64,000 nucleotides of DNA from Maccoyibacter sp900556645 (GCA_958349535.1 CATWDJ010000006.1:53983-117982); one strand, 5' to 3'; shown: positions 1 through 9,294, numbered from the stretch's first letter. The notes: generated by a model from the letters alone, not told the origin. Numbers and translations are program-made.

Positions 1-1
1 A

Positions 2-787
2 AAATTACGGGGAGAAGAACGGAGGATAATAGCCGCACATTCGGAACTGTATCTGATTGGGCTTCATGGACCGGACATTTTTTTCTACTATAAACCCTTA
101 AGAATCCATCCGGTAAACCAAATCGGATATGGAACCCACGGCAGAGCCGGGGCAGAATTTTTTGAGAGAGCGGCACAGGTAATCGAAAAACACAAGGATA
201 CAGAGGAGCGAGAAGCATATCTTGCATATGTTTACGGAGTAATTTGTCACTTTGCATTGGATGTTACCTGTCACGGATACATAGACCGCAGGATAGAGGA
301 AAGCGGTATTACCCATACGGAGATTGAGGTGGAGTTTGACCGGGAGCTGATGTTGATGGATGGATTAGATCCGCTGCGGCAGGAGTTGACCGGACATATC
401 GTACCATCTTTGGAAAATGCAAAAGTCATAAAGGAATTTTACCCGGCGGCTACGGTGGAGCAAGTGCAGGAATCCTTGGAGAGTATGATTTTTCACAACC
501 ACTTGTTAATTACACCTTCAAAGGGAAAACGCTGGCTTGTTTGTGCGTTGTTAAAAGCTACGGGGAATTATAAAGAGATGCATGGACTGATGGTAAATTA
601 TGAGAAAAACCCAGACTGTGAAATGAGTACGAAGAATCTGTCGGGGCTGTATCAGAATGCAAAGGAACTGGCAATCCGACTGATTTTGGAGTATGGAGAT
701 TATTTGGAAAACAAGAAACCTTTAGATGAGATATACCGGTATACCTTTGGAACAAAGGAGCCGGAGAAAGAGGAAAAAGCAGGATGA
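2..787 (+). CDS. Zinc-dependent phospholipase C family protein (5' end outside window)
   Basis: The reading frame is open from base 2, so the start lies before the window. The translation has the hallmarks of the Zn_dep_PLPC family: a GPDIFFYYKP segment near the visible N-terminus, a His in a GYGTHGRAG segment, and a VICHFALDVTCHGYID segment whose His and Asp residues would bind zinc. The last 120 residues are helical and acidic or basic with no clear motif. In Lachnospiraceae such proteins are usually small cytosolic or secreted proteins of unproven substrate, so phospholipase activity is only a family-based guess. The stop overlaps the start of the downstream transporter by 4 bases (ATGA), implying translational coupling. 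Confidence 0.8.
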   Translation, partial: KLRGEERRIIAAHSELYLIGLHGPDIFFYYKPLRIHPVNQIGYGTHGRAGAEFFERAAQVIEKHKDTEEREAYLAYVYGVICHFALDVTCHGYIDRRIEESGITHTEIEVEFDRELMLMDGLDPLRQELTGHIVPSLENAKVIKEFYPAATVEQVQESLESMIFHNHLLITPSKGKRWLVCALLKATGNYKEMHGLMVNYEKNPDCEMSTKNLSGLYQNAKELAIRLILEYGDYLENKKPLDEIYRYTFGTKEPEKEEKAG

Positions 788-2073
788 AATTTAAATTGAC
801 GAAAAGTGAAAAAAACTGGATTTTATATGATGTGGGAAATTCGGCGTTTGTATTGCTGATATCCACAATCATGCCGATTTATTTTAACTATCTGGCAGGC
901 AATGCGGGACTGTCCTCCGTGGAGTATTTGGCTTACTGGGGATATGCGGCCTCTGCGGCAACCCTGATTATGCTTCTTCTGGGACCGGTATTCGGAACGC
1001 TGGCAGATACAAAGGGTTACAAAAAGCCGATTTTTACCACCTTTATCGTGGTGGGAGCCATAGGCTGTATCAGTCTGGGACTGGCAAAACAATGGGTGCT
1101 GTTTCTGGTAATTTTTGTTATTGCCAAAGTGGGCTTTTCCGGCAGCTTGATTTTTTACGATTCCATGCTGTCCGATGTAACAACAGAAGAGAGGATGGAT
1201 GATGTGTCCTCCCAAGGCTTTGCGTGGGGGTACATAGGAAGCTGTATTCCTTTTGTCATATGTCTGGGATTGGTTCTGGGGGCAGAGAGTATCGGTCTGT
1301 CCATGGAGAGTGCCATGGCAATTGCCTTTGGAATCATTGCGGCATGGTGGCTGGTGTTTTCTATGCCGTTGATAAAAAACTATCAGCAAAAATATTATGT
1401 GGAGAAAAGAAAACATGCTGTGGCAGACAGCTTCAAACGTTTGGGAGAGACCTTTAAAAGTATCAGGAAAGAAAAGAAAATCTTCCTGTTTCTGCTGGCA
1501 TTTTTCTTCTACATTGACGGAGTGTATACCATTATCGATATGGCAACAGCCTATGGCTCCGCTTTGGGATTGGACAGTACCGGTCTGTTGCTGGCATTGC
1601 TGGTAACTCAGATAGTGGCGTTCCCTTTTGCGATTCTGTTTGGGAGATTGGCACAGAAATATGAAACAGCCAAGCTGATAATGCTCTGTATTTTTGCCTA
1701 TCTGGGAATTGCAGTTTACGCAGTCTTTTTAAAGACACAGTTTCAGTTCTGGATACTGGCAATCTTCGTAGGAATGTTTCAGGGAGGAATACAGGCATTG
1801 TCCCGCTCCTACTTTACCAAAATTATTCCGGCAGAGCAGTCGGGAGAATATTTTGGCTTGATGGACATCTGCGGAAAGGGAGCTTCCTTTATGGGAACTG
1901 CCATTGTCAGCGGAGTATCCCAGTTAACCGGAGATATTAATAAAGGTGTGGGGATGATTGCAGTACTTTTTGTCATAGGGGCAATATGCTTTCGTATGGC
2001 AGTCAAAGAGGGGAACCCGGAGGAAGGAAACACTCCGGCTTCTGATGTGGTAAGTGAATTGACATATTTCTAG
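784..2073 (+). CDS. MFS transporter, UMF1/Atg22-like
   Basis: A 429-residue protein with about 12 hydrophobic segments. The N-terminus (KNWILYDVGNSAFVLL, residues 10-25) is typical of the UMF1/Atg22-like branch of the major facilitator superfamily. The loop GTLADTKGYKKP (about residues 78-89) is the MFS signature between TM2 and TM3. A second conserved region, GGIQALSRSYFTKIIP, lies near residues 333-348. Substrate is unknown; this family is often annotated as a permease of amino acids or other small solutes. Its ATG overlaps the stop of the phospholipase-like gene, so both are read from one transcript, which ends at the hairpin 37 bases downstream. Confidence 0.85.
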   Translation: MKFKLTKSEKNWILYDVGNSAFVLLISTIMPIYFNYLAGNAGLSSVEYLAYWGYAASAATLIMLLLGPVFGTLADTKGYKKPIFTTFIVVGAIGCISLGLAKQWVLFLVIFVIAKVGFSGSLIFYDSMLSDVTTEERMDDVSSQGFAWGYIGSCIPFVICLGLVLGAESIGLSMESAMAIAFGIIAAWWLVFSMPLIKNYQQKYYVEKRKHAVADSFKRLGETFKSIRKEKKIFLFLLAFFFYIDGVYTIIDMATAYGSALGLDSTGLLLALLVTQIVAFPFAILFGRLAQKYETAKLIMLCIFAYLGIAVYAVFLKTQFQFWILAIFVGMFQGGIQALSRSYFTKIIPAEQSGEYFGLMDICGKGASFMGTAIVSGVSQLTGDINKGVGMIAVLFVIGAICFRMAVKEGNPEEGNTPASDVVSELTYF

Positions 2074-2110
2074 AATTTTATTATTATATTAATATACAAA
2101 AGAGAGAAAA

Positions 2111-2137
2111 CCCTGCAATAGCAGGGCTTTTTCTTTC
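2111..2137 (+). terminator. Rho-independent terminator after the MFS gene
   Basis: Perfect 6-bp stem CCCTGC/GCAGGG with a 4-base loop, followed by a T-rich tract (CTTTTTCTTTC). It lies between the MFS gene and the antiporter gene. Confidence 0.85.
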
Positions 2138-2173
2138 AAGAGACTGTAAAATTAGAATGGAAAGGAAGCGAAT

Positions 2174-3763
2174 ATGACATTTGGATATCTACTGATTGCA
2201 TTGATTTTATTTTCCTGTATTTTGGCAGACCGGTTTTCAGGAAAATTCGGGATGCCGGCACTGATTCTGTTCATGGGTGTGGGTATGCTCTTTGGAAGTG
2301 ATGGCCTGTTAAAAATACAGTTTGACAACTATGAGCTGGCAGAGCGGGTATGCTCGGCGGCTTTGGTGTTTATCATGTTTTACGGAGGTTTTAATACAAA
2401 TTGGAAGACGGCAAAAAACGTTGCGGTAAGAGCAATCCTGCTTTCTACGGTGGGCGTAGTGATAACAGCGGGCTTGACGGCAGTCTTTTGTTATTTTGCA
2501 CTGGGACTTTCTGTTGTGGAGAGTTTTCTCATCGGTGCGGTATTGTCCTCCACAGATGCAGCCAGCGTATTTTCCATTTTGAGAGGAAAGAACCTGAATT
2601 TGAGGGAAGGAACGGCTCCTCTTTTGGAAATCGAAAGCGGTAGTAATGATCCAATGTCATATCTGTTGACGGTTATCGGCATTTCCATGCTGGGTTCTCA
2701 GGGAACGGGAAATGTCTTTTGGATGATGTTTTCCGAGATTGTTTTCGGGATTCTGGTGGGTGTGGCAGTGGCTGCTCTCACAGTATTTTTAATGACAAAG
2801 ACCAATTTTGTACCGGATGGTCTGGAAACGATTTTTGTAATAGCGGTTGTGATTTTTGCTTTTGGAATATCAGAATTAGTGGGAGGAAACGCTTATCTCA
2901 GCGTTTATCTGCTGGGCATTCTGCTGGGAAACAGCCGGATACATCATAAAGAGGTGGTAATCCCGTTTTTTGACGGTGTTACGGGGCTGGCACAGATATT
3001 GATTTTCTTCCTGTTGGGACTCTTAGCATTTCCTCACAAATTGCCGCAGATTATCATTCCATCATTGTTGATTGCTTTGTTTTTGACTTTTGTGGCAAGG
3101 CCGGTAGCGGTCTTTGGTTTGCTTCTGCCGTTTCGATGCAGTATCCGTCAATGCCTTTTGGTTTCATGGGCAGGCTTAAGAGGGGCTGCGTCCATTGTGT
3201 TTGCCATTATGGTAATTGCAGGAGGAGGAGATATTTCTTTAGATTTGTTCCACATTGTATTTATGGTGGCTCTTTTATCCGTAGCTATACAGGGAACGTT
3301 GATTCCAAAGATGGCGGAGAAACTGGATATGGTGGATGATTCCGCAGATGTCAAAAAGACCTTTAATGATTATCAGGAGGAATTGGCAATGATGTTGATG
3401 CGGATGTTTATTCCAAAAGGGCATAACTGGGAGAATAAAAGAATCTGCGAGGTGGGGATTCCCACAGGGTCTCTGGCTTTGATGGTAAAACGGGAGGGTG
3501 AGACGATTATTCCCAACGGAGATTTGAAGATTCTGGCAGGGGACAGTGTGATTTTAAGTGTGCCTGCCTATGAATCACAGGAAAATGAAAATTTAGAGGA
3601 GGTTGTGGTGGAGAAAAACCACAGTTGGTGCAACCATACCATACAAGAACTGAACCTTCCTCAAAATCAGTTGATTGCATTGATTAAACGGGGAGATGAG
3701 AATATCATCCCAAGCGGAAGTACCTTGATTCATGAGGGAGATATTGTGGTATTGTACCGCTAG
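2174..3763 (+). CDS. Potassium/proton antiporter, CPA1 family with RCK_C domains (NhaP2-like)
   Basis: 529 residues. The membrane part (1-390) has about 12 hydrophobic segments and the CPA1 signatures STDAASVFSILR (about 126-137) and EIESGSNDPMSYLLT (about 151-165), whose Asp residues belong to the ion-binding core. The C-terminal 140 residues form two TrkA-C/RCK_C-like units (about 405-465 and 475-529) with the repeated sense 'G..LI.R.GE.IIPNG...I..GD.V', expected to bind a nucleotide or ion and gate the carrier. This layout is that of NhaP2/CvrA-type K+ (or Na+)/H+ antiporters of the plasma membrane. Start ATG is preceded by GGAAAGGAAG. It seems monocistronic or co-transcribed with the SOD gene 63 bases downstream. 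Confidence 0.88.
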   Translation: MTFGYLLIALILFSCILADRFSGKFGMPALILFMGVGMLFGSDGLLKIQFDNYELAERVCSAALVFIMFYGGFNTNWKTAKNVAVRAILLSTVGVVITAGLTAVFCYFALGLSVVESFLIGAVLSSTDAASVFSILRGKNLNLREGTAPLLEIESGSNDPMSYLLTVIGISMLGSQGTGNVFWMMFSEIVFGILVGVAVAALTVFLMTKTNFVPDGLETIFVIAVVIFAFGISELVGGNAYLSVYLLGILLGNSRIHHKEVVIPFFDGVTGLAQILIFFLLGLLAFPHKLPQIIIPSLLIALFLTFVARPVAVFGLLLPFRCSIRQCLLVSWAGLRGAASIVFAIMVIAGGGDISLDLFHIVFMVALLSVAIQGTLIPKMAEKLDMVDDSADVKKTFNDYQEELAMMLMRMFIPKGHNWENKRICEVGIPTGSLALMVKREGETIIPNGDLKILAGDSVILSVPAYESQENENLEEVVVEKNHSWCNHTIQELNLPQNQLIALIKRGDENIIPSGSTLIHEGDIVVLYR

Positions 3764-3826
3764 AAGAATAGCAAAAAGAGAGAATGGTGCATAGAGTAAT
3801 AGGAAAGCAGAAACGGGGAGAGACCC

Positions 3827-4462
3827 ATGCAGGAATATTACAAATTTGTAAATAGTCCGCTGCCTTATTCCTACAAGGCATTGGAACCCTACATTGATAT
3901 ACAGACGATGTATCTGCACCACGATAAACATTTACAGACTTATGTGGATAATCTGAACGCGGCGTTGTCAGATTATCCTTTTTTGCAGAATTTTTCTTTA
4001 GAACAGCTGCTCTGTAACTTGGAGAGTATTCCCACAGAAATTCAGATGGCAATCAGAAATAATGCAGGAGGGGTTTATAATCATCAACTGTATTTTAACG
4101 GAATGACGGGAAATTCTTCCAAAAAGCCGGTGGGAAGTCTGGCAAAAGCCATCGAAGGACAATACGGAAGTTTTGAAGAATTTCAAAAAGAATTTACAAA
4201 GGCAGCTTTAGGGGTTTTCGGGTCAGGGTATGCGTGGCTGGTAGTGAGGAAAAACGGAGAGTTGGACATTGTCCAGACCGCAAATCAGGATACACCTTTG
4301 GAACTGCACCTTATGCCGATATTGAATATTGATGTTTGGGAACATGCCTATTATCTGAAACATTTTAATCTGAGAAAAAATTATATTCCCGACTGGTTTC
4401 AGGTCGTGGATTGGGAGTGGGCAGAGGAAAGGTATCAGGAGCAAAACATGCCAAAACCATGA
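3827..4462 (+). CDS. sodA: Superoxide dismutase (Fe/Mn family, Mn-type signature)
   Basis: 211 residues, usual length for the family. Dismutates superoxide to oxygen and peroxide in the cytosol. The four metal ligands are visible as H31 (in YLHHDKH), H86 (in GGVYNHQLYF), D169 and H173 (in NIDVWEHAYY). The outer-sphere glutamine is at Q154 in TANQDTPL while the position before the second His is Gly (AGG), which is the Mn-SOD arrangement; Fe-SODs place the Gln in the AAQVWNH segment instead. Metal preference is therefore inferred to be Mn, though cambialistic activity cannot be excluded. The first Met lies 13 bases after a GGGGAG ribosome site. Confidence 0.93.
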   Translation: MQEYYKFVNSPLPYSYKALEPYIDIQTMYLHHDKHLQTYVDNLNAALSDYPFLQNFSLEQLLCNLESIPTEIQMAIRNNAGGVYNHQLYFNGMTGNSSKKPVGSLAKAIEGQYGSFEEFQKEFTKAALGVFGSGYAWLVVRKNGELDIVQTANQDTPLELHLMPILNIDVWEHAYYLKHFNLRKNYIPDWFQVVDWEWAEERYQEQNMPKP

Positions 4463-4535
4463 TAGAGAAAACAGATTATGTGAATAAAGATTATTAAGAA
4501 GCATAATCTAGTAAAAAACAGAATCAGGTAAAGCA

Positions 4536-5801
4536 ATGAGAAATTTGAATGCGGGAGACGAAGGAACTCTTGTACAATATTTACAGCTTGCTCTAAACCG
4601 GGCGGGATATCCCAACAAAATAGATGGTGTATTCGGAGATGAAACTTGCGAAGCATTGCGGGCATTTCAAAGAGGAGAAGGCGGATGTGAGGTAAATAAC
4701 CGTGTATGGCAGAGGCTTTTGCCATACATAAAAGGGTATCAGACCCATGTGATAAAAAGAGGAGATACCCTGTGGAAAATTGCGGCAGAATATAATTCCA
4801 CCCTGCCTTTGATTATGGCAGCAAATCCTATGGTCAGTCCCACAAATCTGGAGGTTGGAATGCCCGTAAAGGTACCCCTTCAAATGAAAATTACCCCTAC
4901 GGATGTACCTTATTCCTCTCTGCTATTGGAGTGGGTCATTGACGGACTGATGGCACGGTATCCTTTTGTGGAACAGGGAAATATCGGAGACAGTGTCATG
5001 GGGAAAGAGATTCCTTATCTGAAAATCGGAAACGGAGATAAACAGGTATTTTACAATGCATCCTTTCATGCCAATGAATGGATTAATACACCGATGCTGC
5101 TGAAGTTTGTGGAGGAGTACGCACAGGCCTTTGCAACCAACAGAGATTTGTATGGTGTCAATGCCAGAAAATTATTCCGGGAATATGAACTGTATCTGGT
5201 TCCTATGGTCAATCCCGATGGGGTAGATTTGGTCAACGGGATGCTGGACAGTGAAAAATATTATCAGCAGGCGGTGGCAATTGCCAGAAACTATCCTCAG
5301 ATACCATTTCCGTCAGGGTGGAAAGCCAATATTGACGGCGTGGATCTGAACTTGCAGTATCCCGCAGGCTGGGAACAGGCAAGGGAGACAAAATTCCAAC
5401 AGGGCTACACCAGTCCGGCACCAAGGGATTTTGTGGGAACGGCACCTTTAACTGCACCGGAAAGCCGTGCGGTTTATGAATTTACGAAGTACCATGATTT
5501 CCAACTGATTCTGGCATACCATACCCAAGGGGAGGTTATATATTGGAAATATCTGAATTACAATCCAAAGAATGCACTGGAAATCGGAGAATACTTCAGT
5601 AAAGTAAGCGGCTATGCATTGGAGGAGACACCTACGGAATCCGCTTATGCAGGATATAAGGATTGGTTCATTATGACCTATAACCGACCGGGCTATACCA
5701 TCGAGACGGGAATGGGTGAGAGTCCGCTGCCGTTGTCGCAATTTGACCGAATCTATCAGGATAACCACGAAATCCTGTTAGGCGGAATGACGCAGATATA
5801 G
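4536..5801 (+). CDS. M14-family zinc carboxypeptidase with peptidoglycan-binding and LysM modules
   Basis: 421 residues with three parts: a PG_binding_1 module at the N-terminus (about 3-65, AGYPNKIDGVFGDETCEALRA inside), a LysM module (about 70-118, HVIKRGDTLWKIA), and an M14 metallocarboxypeptidase domain (about 125-421). Zinc ligands are visible in FHANEW (His, Glu) and LAYHTQG (His), and the catalytic Glu in YTIETG. This architecture is that of gamma-D-glutamyl-L-diamino acid endopeptidase I, which cuts stem peptides of peptidoglycan, often in spore formation. There is no obvious signal peptide, so it may act on the cortex from the mother cell or be exported otherwise. It is 15 bases upstream of a pdaA-like gene, consistent with a cell-wall pair. 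Confidence 0.88.
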   Translation: MRNLNAGDEGTLVQYLQLALNRAGYPNKIDGVFGDETCEALRAFQRGEGGCEVNNRVWQRLLPYIKGYQTHVIKRGDTLWKIAAEYNSTLPLIMAANPMVSPTNLEVGMPVKVPLQMKITPTDVPYSSLLLEWVIDGLMARYPFVEQGNIGDSVMGKEIPYLKIGNGDKQVFYNASFHANEWINTPMLLKFVEEYAQAFATNRDLYGVNARKLFREYELYLVPMVNPDGVDLVNGMLDSEKYYQQAVAIARNYPQIPFPSGWKANIDGVDLNLQYPAGWEQARETKFQQGYTSPAPRDFVGTAPLTAPESRAVYEFTKYHDFQLILAYHTQGEVIYWKYLNYNPKNALEIGEYFSKVSGYALEETPTESAYAGYKDWFIMTYNRPGYTIETGMGESPLPLSQFDRIYQDNHEILLGGMTQI

Positions 5802-5816
5802 GCGGGGGAACCGGAT

Positions 5817-6629
5817 ATGAAAAAGATAGAGAGAAAGAAAAAGACCGGACTGATTGTGCTGGCATTTGCGGGAGCTTTTCTTCTGGGAAGGGCTGCGGCA
5901 TACTGGGGCGGAGAAAGTATCAGTACCTTCTTCGCAAAACAGGAGCAGGCAGAAAACTGGGGGCTTGGCTTCGGAGAAGATGGAACCCAGCCCACGGGAA
6001 CAGTCACGGCAGATGAACTGAAAAAATATGATGCATATTATCTGGGAGATGAAAAAGAAAAGGTGCTGTATCTCACCTTTGACTGTGGATACGAGAACGG
6101 AAATACCGAGGCGATTCTGGATGCGTTAAAAAAACATAATGCAAAAGCCACCTTTTTCTGCGTAGGGAACTTTTTAGAAACCAGTCCTGAGCTGATAAAA
6201 CGAATGGAGGCAGAAGGGCATACGGTGGGAAATCATACCTATCACCATCCCGATATGTCATCCATTGCAGATGAGGCGTCTTTCAGAAAAGAAGTGGATG
6301 ATGTGGCAAAGCTTTACAAAGAAATTACCGGAAAAGAAATGACAAAATACTATCGTCCGCCTCAGGGAAAATTCAGTATAGAGAATCTGGAGATGGCAAA
6401 AAAGCTGGGGTATAAAACCTTTTTCTGGAGTCTTGCCTATGTGGACTGGGATGTAAACAATCAGCCTACGAAACAGGAGGCCTTTGATAAGCTGCTGACC
6501 AGAGTTCATCCCGGAGCCATTGTGCTTTTGCACAACACCTCCAAGACCAACGGACAAATTCTGGATGAATTGCTGACGAAATGGGAGGAGATGGGATATA
6601 CCTTTAAACCGCTGTCAGAACTGAAATAA
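5817..6629 (+). CDS. pdaA: Polysaccharide deacetylase, PdaA-like (delta-lactam-forming)
   Basis: 270 residues: a short basic N-terminus and one membrane segment or signal peptide (about 11-30), then a NodB-type carbohydrate esterase 4 domain (about 75-268). Visible motifs are TFDCGYENG (metal and catalytic Asp; PdaA proteins have DNGYENG here), GNHTYHHPDMS (metal His residues), YYRPPQGKFS and VLLHNT. The match to the DxGYENG form favours N-acetylmuramic acid deacetylation for delta-lactam formation in spore cortex over chitin-type deacetylation. It follows the M14 endopeptidase gene by 15 bases with GGCGGGGG upstream of the ATG, so one transcript is likely, ended by the hairpin just downstream. 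Confidence 0.88.
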   Translation: MKKIERKKKTGLIVLAFAGAFLLGRAAAYWGGESISTFFAKQEQAENWGLGFGEDGTQPTGTVTADELKKYDAYYLGDEKEKVLYLTFDCGYENGNTEAILDALKKHNAKATFFCVGNFLETSPELIKRMEAEGHTVGNHTYHHPDMSSIADEASFRKEVDDVAKLYKEITGKEMTKYYRPPQGKFSIENLEMAKKLGYKTFFWSLAYVDWDVNNQPTKQEAFDKLLTRVHPGAIVLLHNTSKTNGQILDELLTKWEEMGYTFKPLSELK

Positions 6630-6639
6630 AACATGATTG

Positions 6640-6698
6640 AGTATCCGCAGACCGGAACCTCCGAACAGGAGTGAAAAGTCAGCGGATACTTTTTTTGT
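6640..6698 (+). terminator. Rho-independent terminator after pdaA
   Basis: 9-bp perfect stem AGTATCCGC/GCGGATACT with a long loop, then seven T residues. Confidence 0.85.
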
Positions 6699-6755
6699 TC
6701 CATAGAGAAAAATATGTTAAAATAAAAAAAGATGAAATTTGAAAAGAGTGACGCA

Positions 6756-9290
6756 ATGAAAAAAATAGTGGCGGGCATTGTTGCCCATGTGGATTCAGGA
6801 AAGACAACCTTATCAGAGGCAATTTTATATAAAAGCGGAAGTATCCGTAAACTGGGGCGAGTGGACAAGCGGGATGCCTTTTTGGATACCAATCAGATGG
6901 AACGGGAACGGGGCATTACTATTTTCTCCAAACAGGCACAGGTAAGCTGGGAGAATACGGAAATAACGCTGTTGGACACGCCGGGTCATGTGGACTTTGC
7001 GGCGGAGATGGAGCGAACACTGCAAGTGTTGGACTATGCCATTTTGGTAATCAGCGGTGCCGACGGAGTGCAGGGGCATACGGAGACTCTCTGGAAGCTG
7101 TTGGAACGCTATCAGATACCGGTCTTTCTTTTTGTAAACAAAATGGATCAGGAAGGTACAGATCGGGAACAGCTGATGGCAGAGATAAAAGAACAGTTGG
7201 AAGAAAACTGTGTGTGCTTTACGGAGGCTGCCACAGAGGAATTTTATGAGAGTGTGGCAATGAGCGGAGAGGAAGCCTTGGAACAATTTCTGGCAGAGGG
7301 AAAGGTATCGGGAGAGACGATACAGGAATATATCCAAAGCAGAAAGCTGTTTCCCTGTGTGTTCGGTTCTGCATTGAAATTGGAAGGTGTAGAAGAACTG
7401 CTGGATATGATTGACCGATATGCGAAGCAGAGAACCTATCCTGCGGAGTTTGGAGCAAAGGTCTTTAAGATTACCAGAGACGGAAATCAGAGGCTGACCC
7501 ATCTAAAGGTAACCGGAGGAGCCCTAAAAGTACGTGATTTGCTGGATGGAGAAAAGGTCAGCCAGATACGGATTTATGCCGGGGAGAAATATGAGACAGC
7601 CGACGAAGTGCAGGCGGGGAGTATTTGTAGTGTTACAGGACTATCAGAGAGTTATTCGGGAGAGGGCTTCGGCTATGAAAATTCCGAAGACGAGACCCTG
7701 TTGGAGCCGGTAATGACCTATCGGTTGGAGACAGAAGAGGATTATGATGCGGCACTTTTGCTGCCGAAGCTGCGACAGTTAGAGGAAGAGGAGCCAAAGC
7801 TGCACGTTACATGGAAGGAAGAGCTGCGGGAAATTCAAGTACAGGTTATGGGAGAAGTGCAGCTTGAGATATTGAAACGTCTGATAGAAGAACGGTTTGG
7901 GGTAAAGGTGTCCTTCGGAGCAGGGAATATCGTATACAAGGAAACCATAGCCAATACCGTAGAGGGCGTAGGACATTATGAACCGCTGCGTCATTATGCG
8001 GAGGTGCATCTGCTTATGGAACCGGGAGAACGGGGAAGTGGGCTGGTGTTTGGAACCGATTGCAGCGAGGACGTTCTGGATAAGAACTGGCAGAGACTGA
8101 TTCTGACCCATCTGGGGGAAAGGGAACATCCCGGGGTACTTACCGGTTCTGTCATCACAGACATGAAGATTACCCTGAAATCCGGTAAAGCCCATTTAAA
8201 ACACACCGAGGGGGGCGATTTCCGGCAGGCAGTTTACCGTGGAATCCGTCAGGGATTGATGCAGGCGGAAAGTGTCTTATTGGAGCCGTGTTATTCCTAT
8301 CGTTTGGAGGTGCCCACAGAGCAGCTGGGAAGGGCAATTCATGACATAGAGCAGATGCATGGCAGTTTTGAACCTCCGGAGCAGGGAAAAGAGTTGACCA
8401 TACTTAAGGGAAGTGTTCCTGTGGCGGCTCTGGGAGATTACCAGAGGGAGGTTACTGCATATACCCGGGGAAAGGGGCGATTGTCCTGTACCTTGGAAGG
8501 CTATCAAGCCTGTCACAATACCGAAGAAGTGGTAGAGCGGACAGGGTATGATGCGGAGCGGGATGAGGAAAATCCTTCTGGTTCCGTATTTTGCAGTCAC
8601 GGAGCAGGATTTTATGTGCCTTGGAAAGAAGTTCCGAAGCATATGCACTTGCCAAGCTGTCTGAAAAAGGATACAGTAATAGAAGAGGTGCGTCCGCGTC
8701 CTGTGGGAGTGACAAAAGAATGGATGACCACGGAAGAAGTGGATGCTATTATAGAGAAAAGTGTTTCCGCCAACAAGAGAGAAAAACAGGGTTGGGAGAG
8801 GAAACAGTTGCCGCCGAGAGAACGGATTACGAAGCCGTCTGCACCGAAAAAACAGGAGAAAAAAGAAGAGTATCTGCTGGTGGACGGGTATAACATTATC
8901 TTTGCATGGGAGGAACTGAGAGAACTGGCAAAGGTGACCATAGACGGAGCCAGAGGCAGACTGATGGATATTCTGTGCAATTATCAGGGAATCCGAAAAT
9001 GCAATTTGATTGTGGTTTTTGATGCTTACCGGGTACAGGGACACCCTACGGAAATTTCCGATTATCACAATATCCATGTGGTGTTTACGAAAGAAGCGGA
9101 AACCGCAGATCAGTATATCGAAAAATTTGCCCATGAAAATGGAAAAAAATATGATGTGACGGTGGCAACCTCCGACGGATTGGAGCAGATTATTATTCGT
9201 GGGCAGGGATGCCGTCTTATTTCCGCACGGGAACTGGAAGAGGAAATAGAACGGGAGAGCAAAGAGATACTGGAAAACTACCGGGGGTGA
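6756..9290 (+). CDS. Tet(M)-like ribosomal GTPase fused to a YacP/Rae1-like NYN ribonuclease domain
   Basis: 844 residues from the ATG at 6756. An in-frame ATG at 6732 exists, but ribosomal protection proteins start like MKKIVAGIVAHVDSGKTT, so the later start is preferred. The first 650 residues align with EF-G-like ribosomal protection proteins: G1 AHVDSGKTT, G2 RERGITI, G3 DTPGHVDF, G4 NKMD and later EF-G domains, including GGDFRQAVYRGI of domain IV. The domain IV tip that holds SPVSTPADF in Tet(M) reads LKHTEGGDF here, so tetracycline protection is doubtful. After a charged linker, residues about 703-845 are a NYN/YacP domain with VDGYNII, VVFDAYRV, TADQYIEKFA and ATSDGLEQ, with all acidic catalytic positions present. 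YacP (Rae1) of Bacillus cuts mRNA in the ribosomal A site, which suggests a ribosome-recruited nuclease. It sits directly upstream of rpoN. Confidence 0.85.
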   Translation: MKKIVAGIVAHVDSGKTTLSEAILYKSGSIRKLGRVDKRDAFLDTNQMERERGITIFSKQAQVSWENTEITLLDTPGHVDFAAEMERTLQVLDYAILVISGADGVQGHTETLWKLLERYQIPVFLFVNKMDQEGTDREQLMAEIKEQLEENCVCFTEAATEEFYESVAMSGEEALEQFLAEGKVSGETIQEYIQSRKLFPCVFGSALKLEGVEELLDMIDRYAKQRTYPAEFGAKVFKITRDGNQRLTHLKVTGGALKVRDLLDGEKVSQIRIYAGEKYETADEVQAGSICSVTGLSESYSGEGFGYENSEDETLLEPVMTYRLETEEDYDAALLLPKLRQLEEEEPKLHVTWKEELREIQVQVMGEVQLEILKRLIEERFGVKVSFGAGNIVYKETIANTVEGVGHYEPLRHYAEVHLLMEPGERGSGLVFGTDCSEDVLDKNWQRLILTHLGEREHPGVLTGSVITDMKITLKSGKAHLKHTEGGDFRQAVYRGIRQGLMQAESVLLEPCYSYRLEVPTEQLGRAIHDIEQMHGSFEPPEQGKELTILKGSVPVAALGDYQREVTAYTRGKGRLSCTLEGYQACHNTEEVVERTGYDAERDEENPSGSVFCSHGAGFYVPWKEVPKHMHLPSCLKKDTVIEEVRPRPVGVTKEWMTTEEVDAIIEKSVSANKREKQGWERKQLPPRERITKPSAPKKQEKKEEYLLVDGYNIIFAWEELRELAKVTIDGARGRLMDILCNYQGIRKCNLIVVFDAYRVQGHPTEISDYHNIHVVFTKEAETADQYIEKFAHENGKKYDVTVATSDGLEQIIIRGQGCRLISARELEEEIERESKEILENYRG

Positions 9291-9294
9291 TTTT

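Noticed and set aside
823..1416. Long minus-strand frame opposite the MFS gene
   Set aside because: Antisense shadow of a clear transporter gene, rich in Cys/His/Gln with no family pattern.
6756..9290. Annotation as a tetracycline resistance gene
   Set aside because: The tip loop of domain IV that displaces tetracycline is not conserved and an extra nuclease domain is present.
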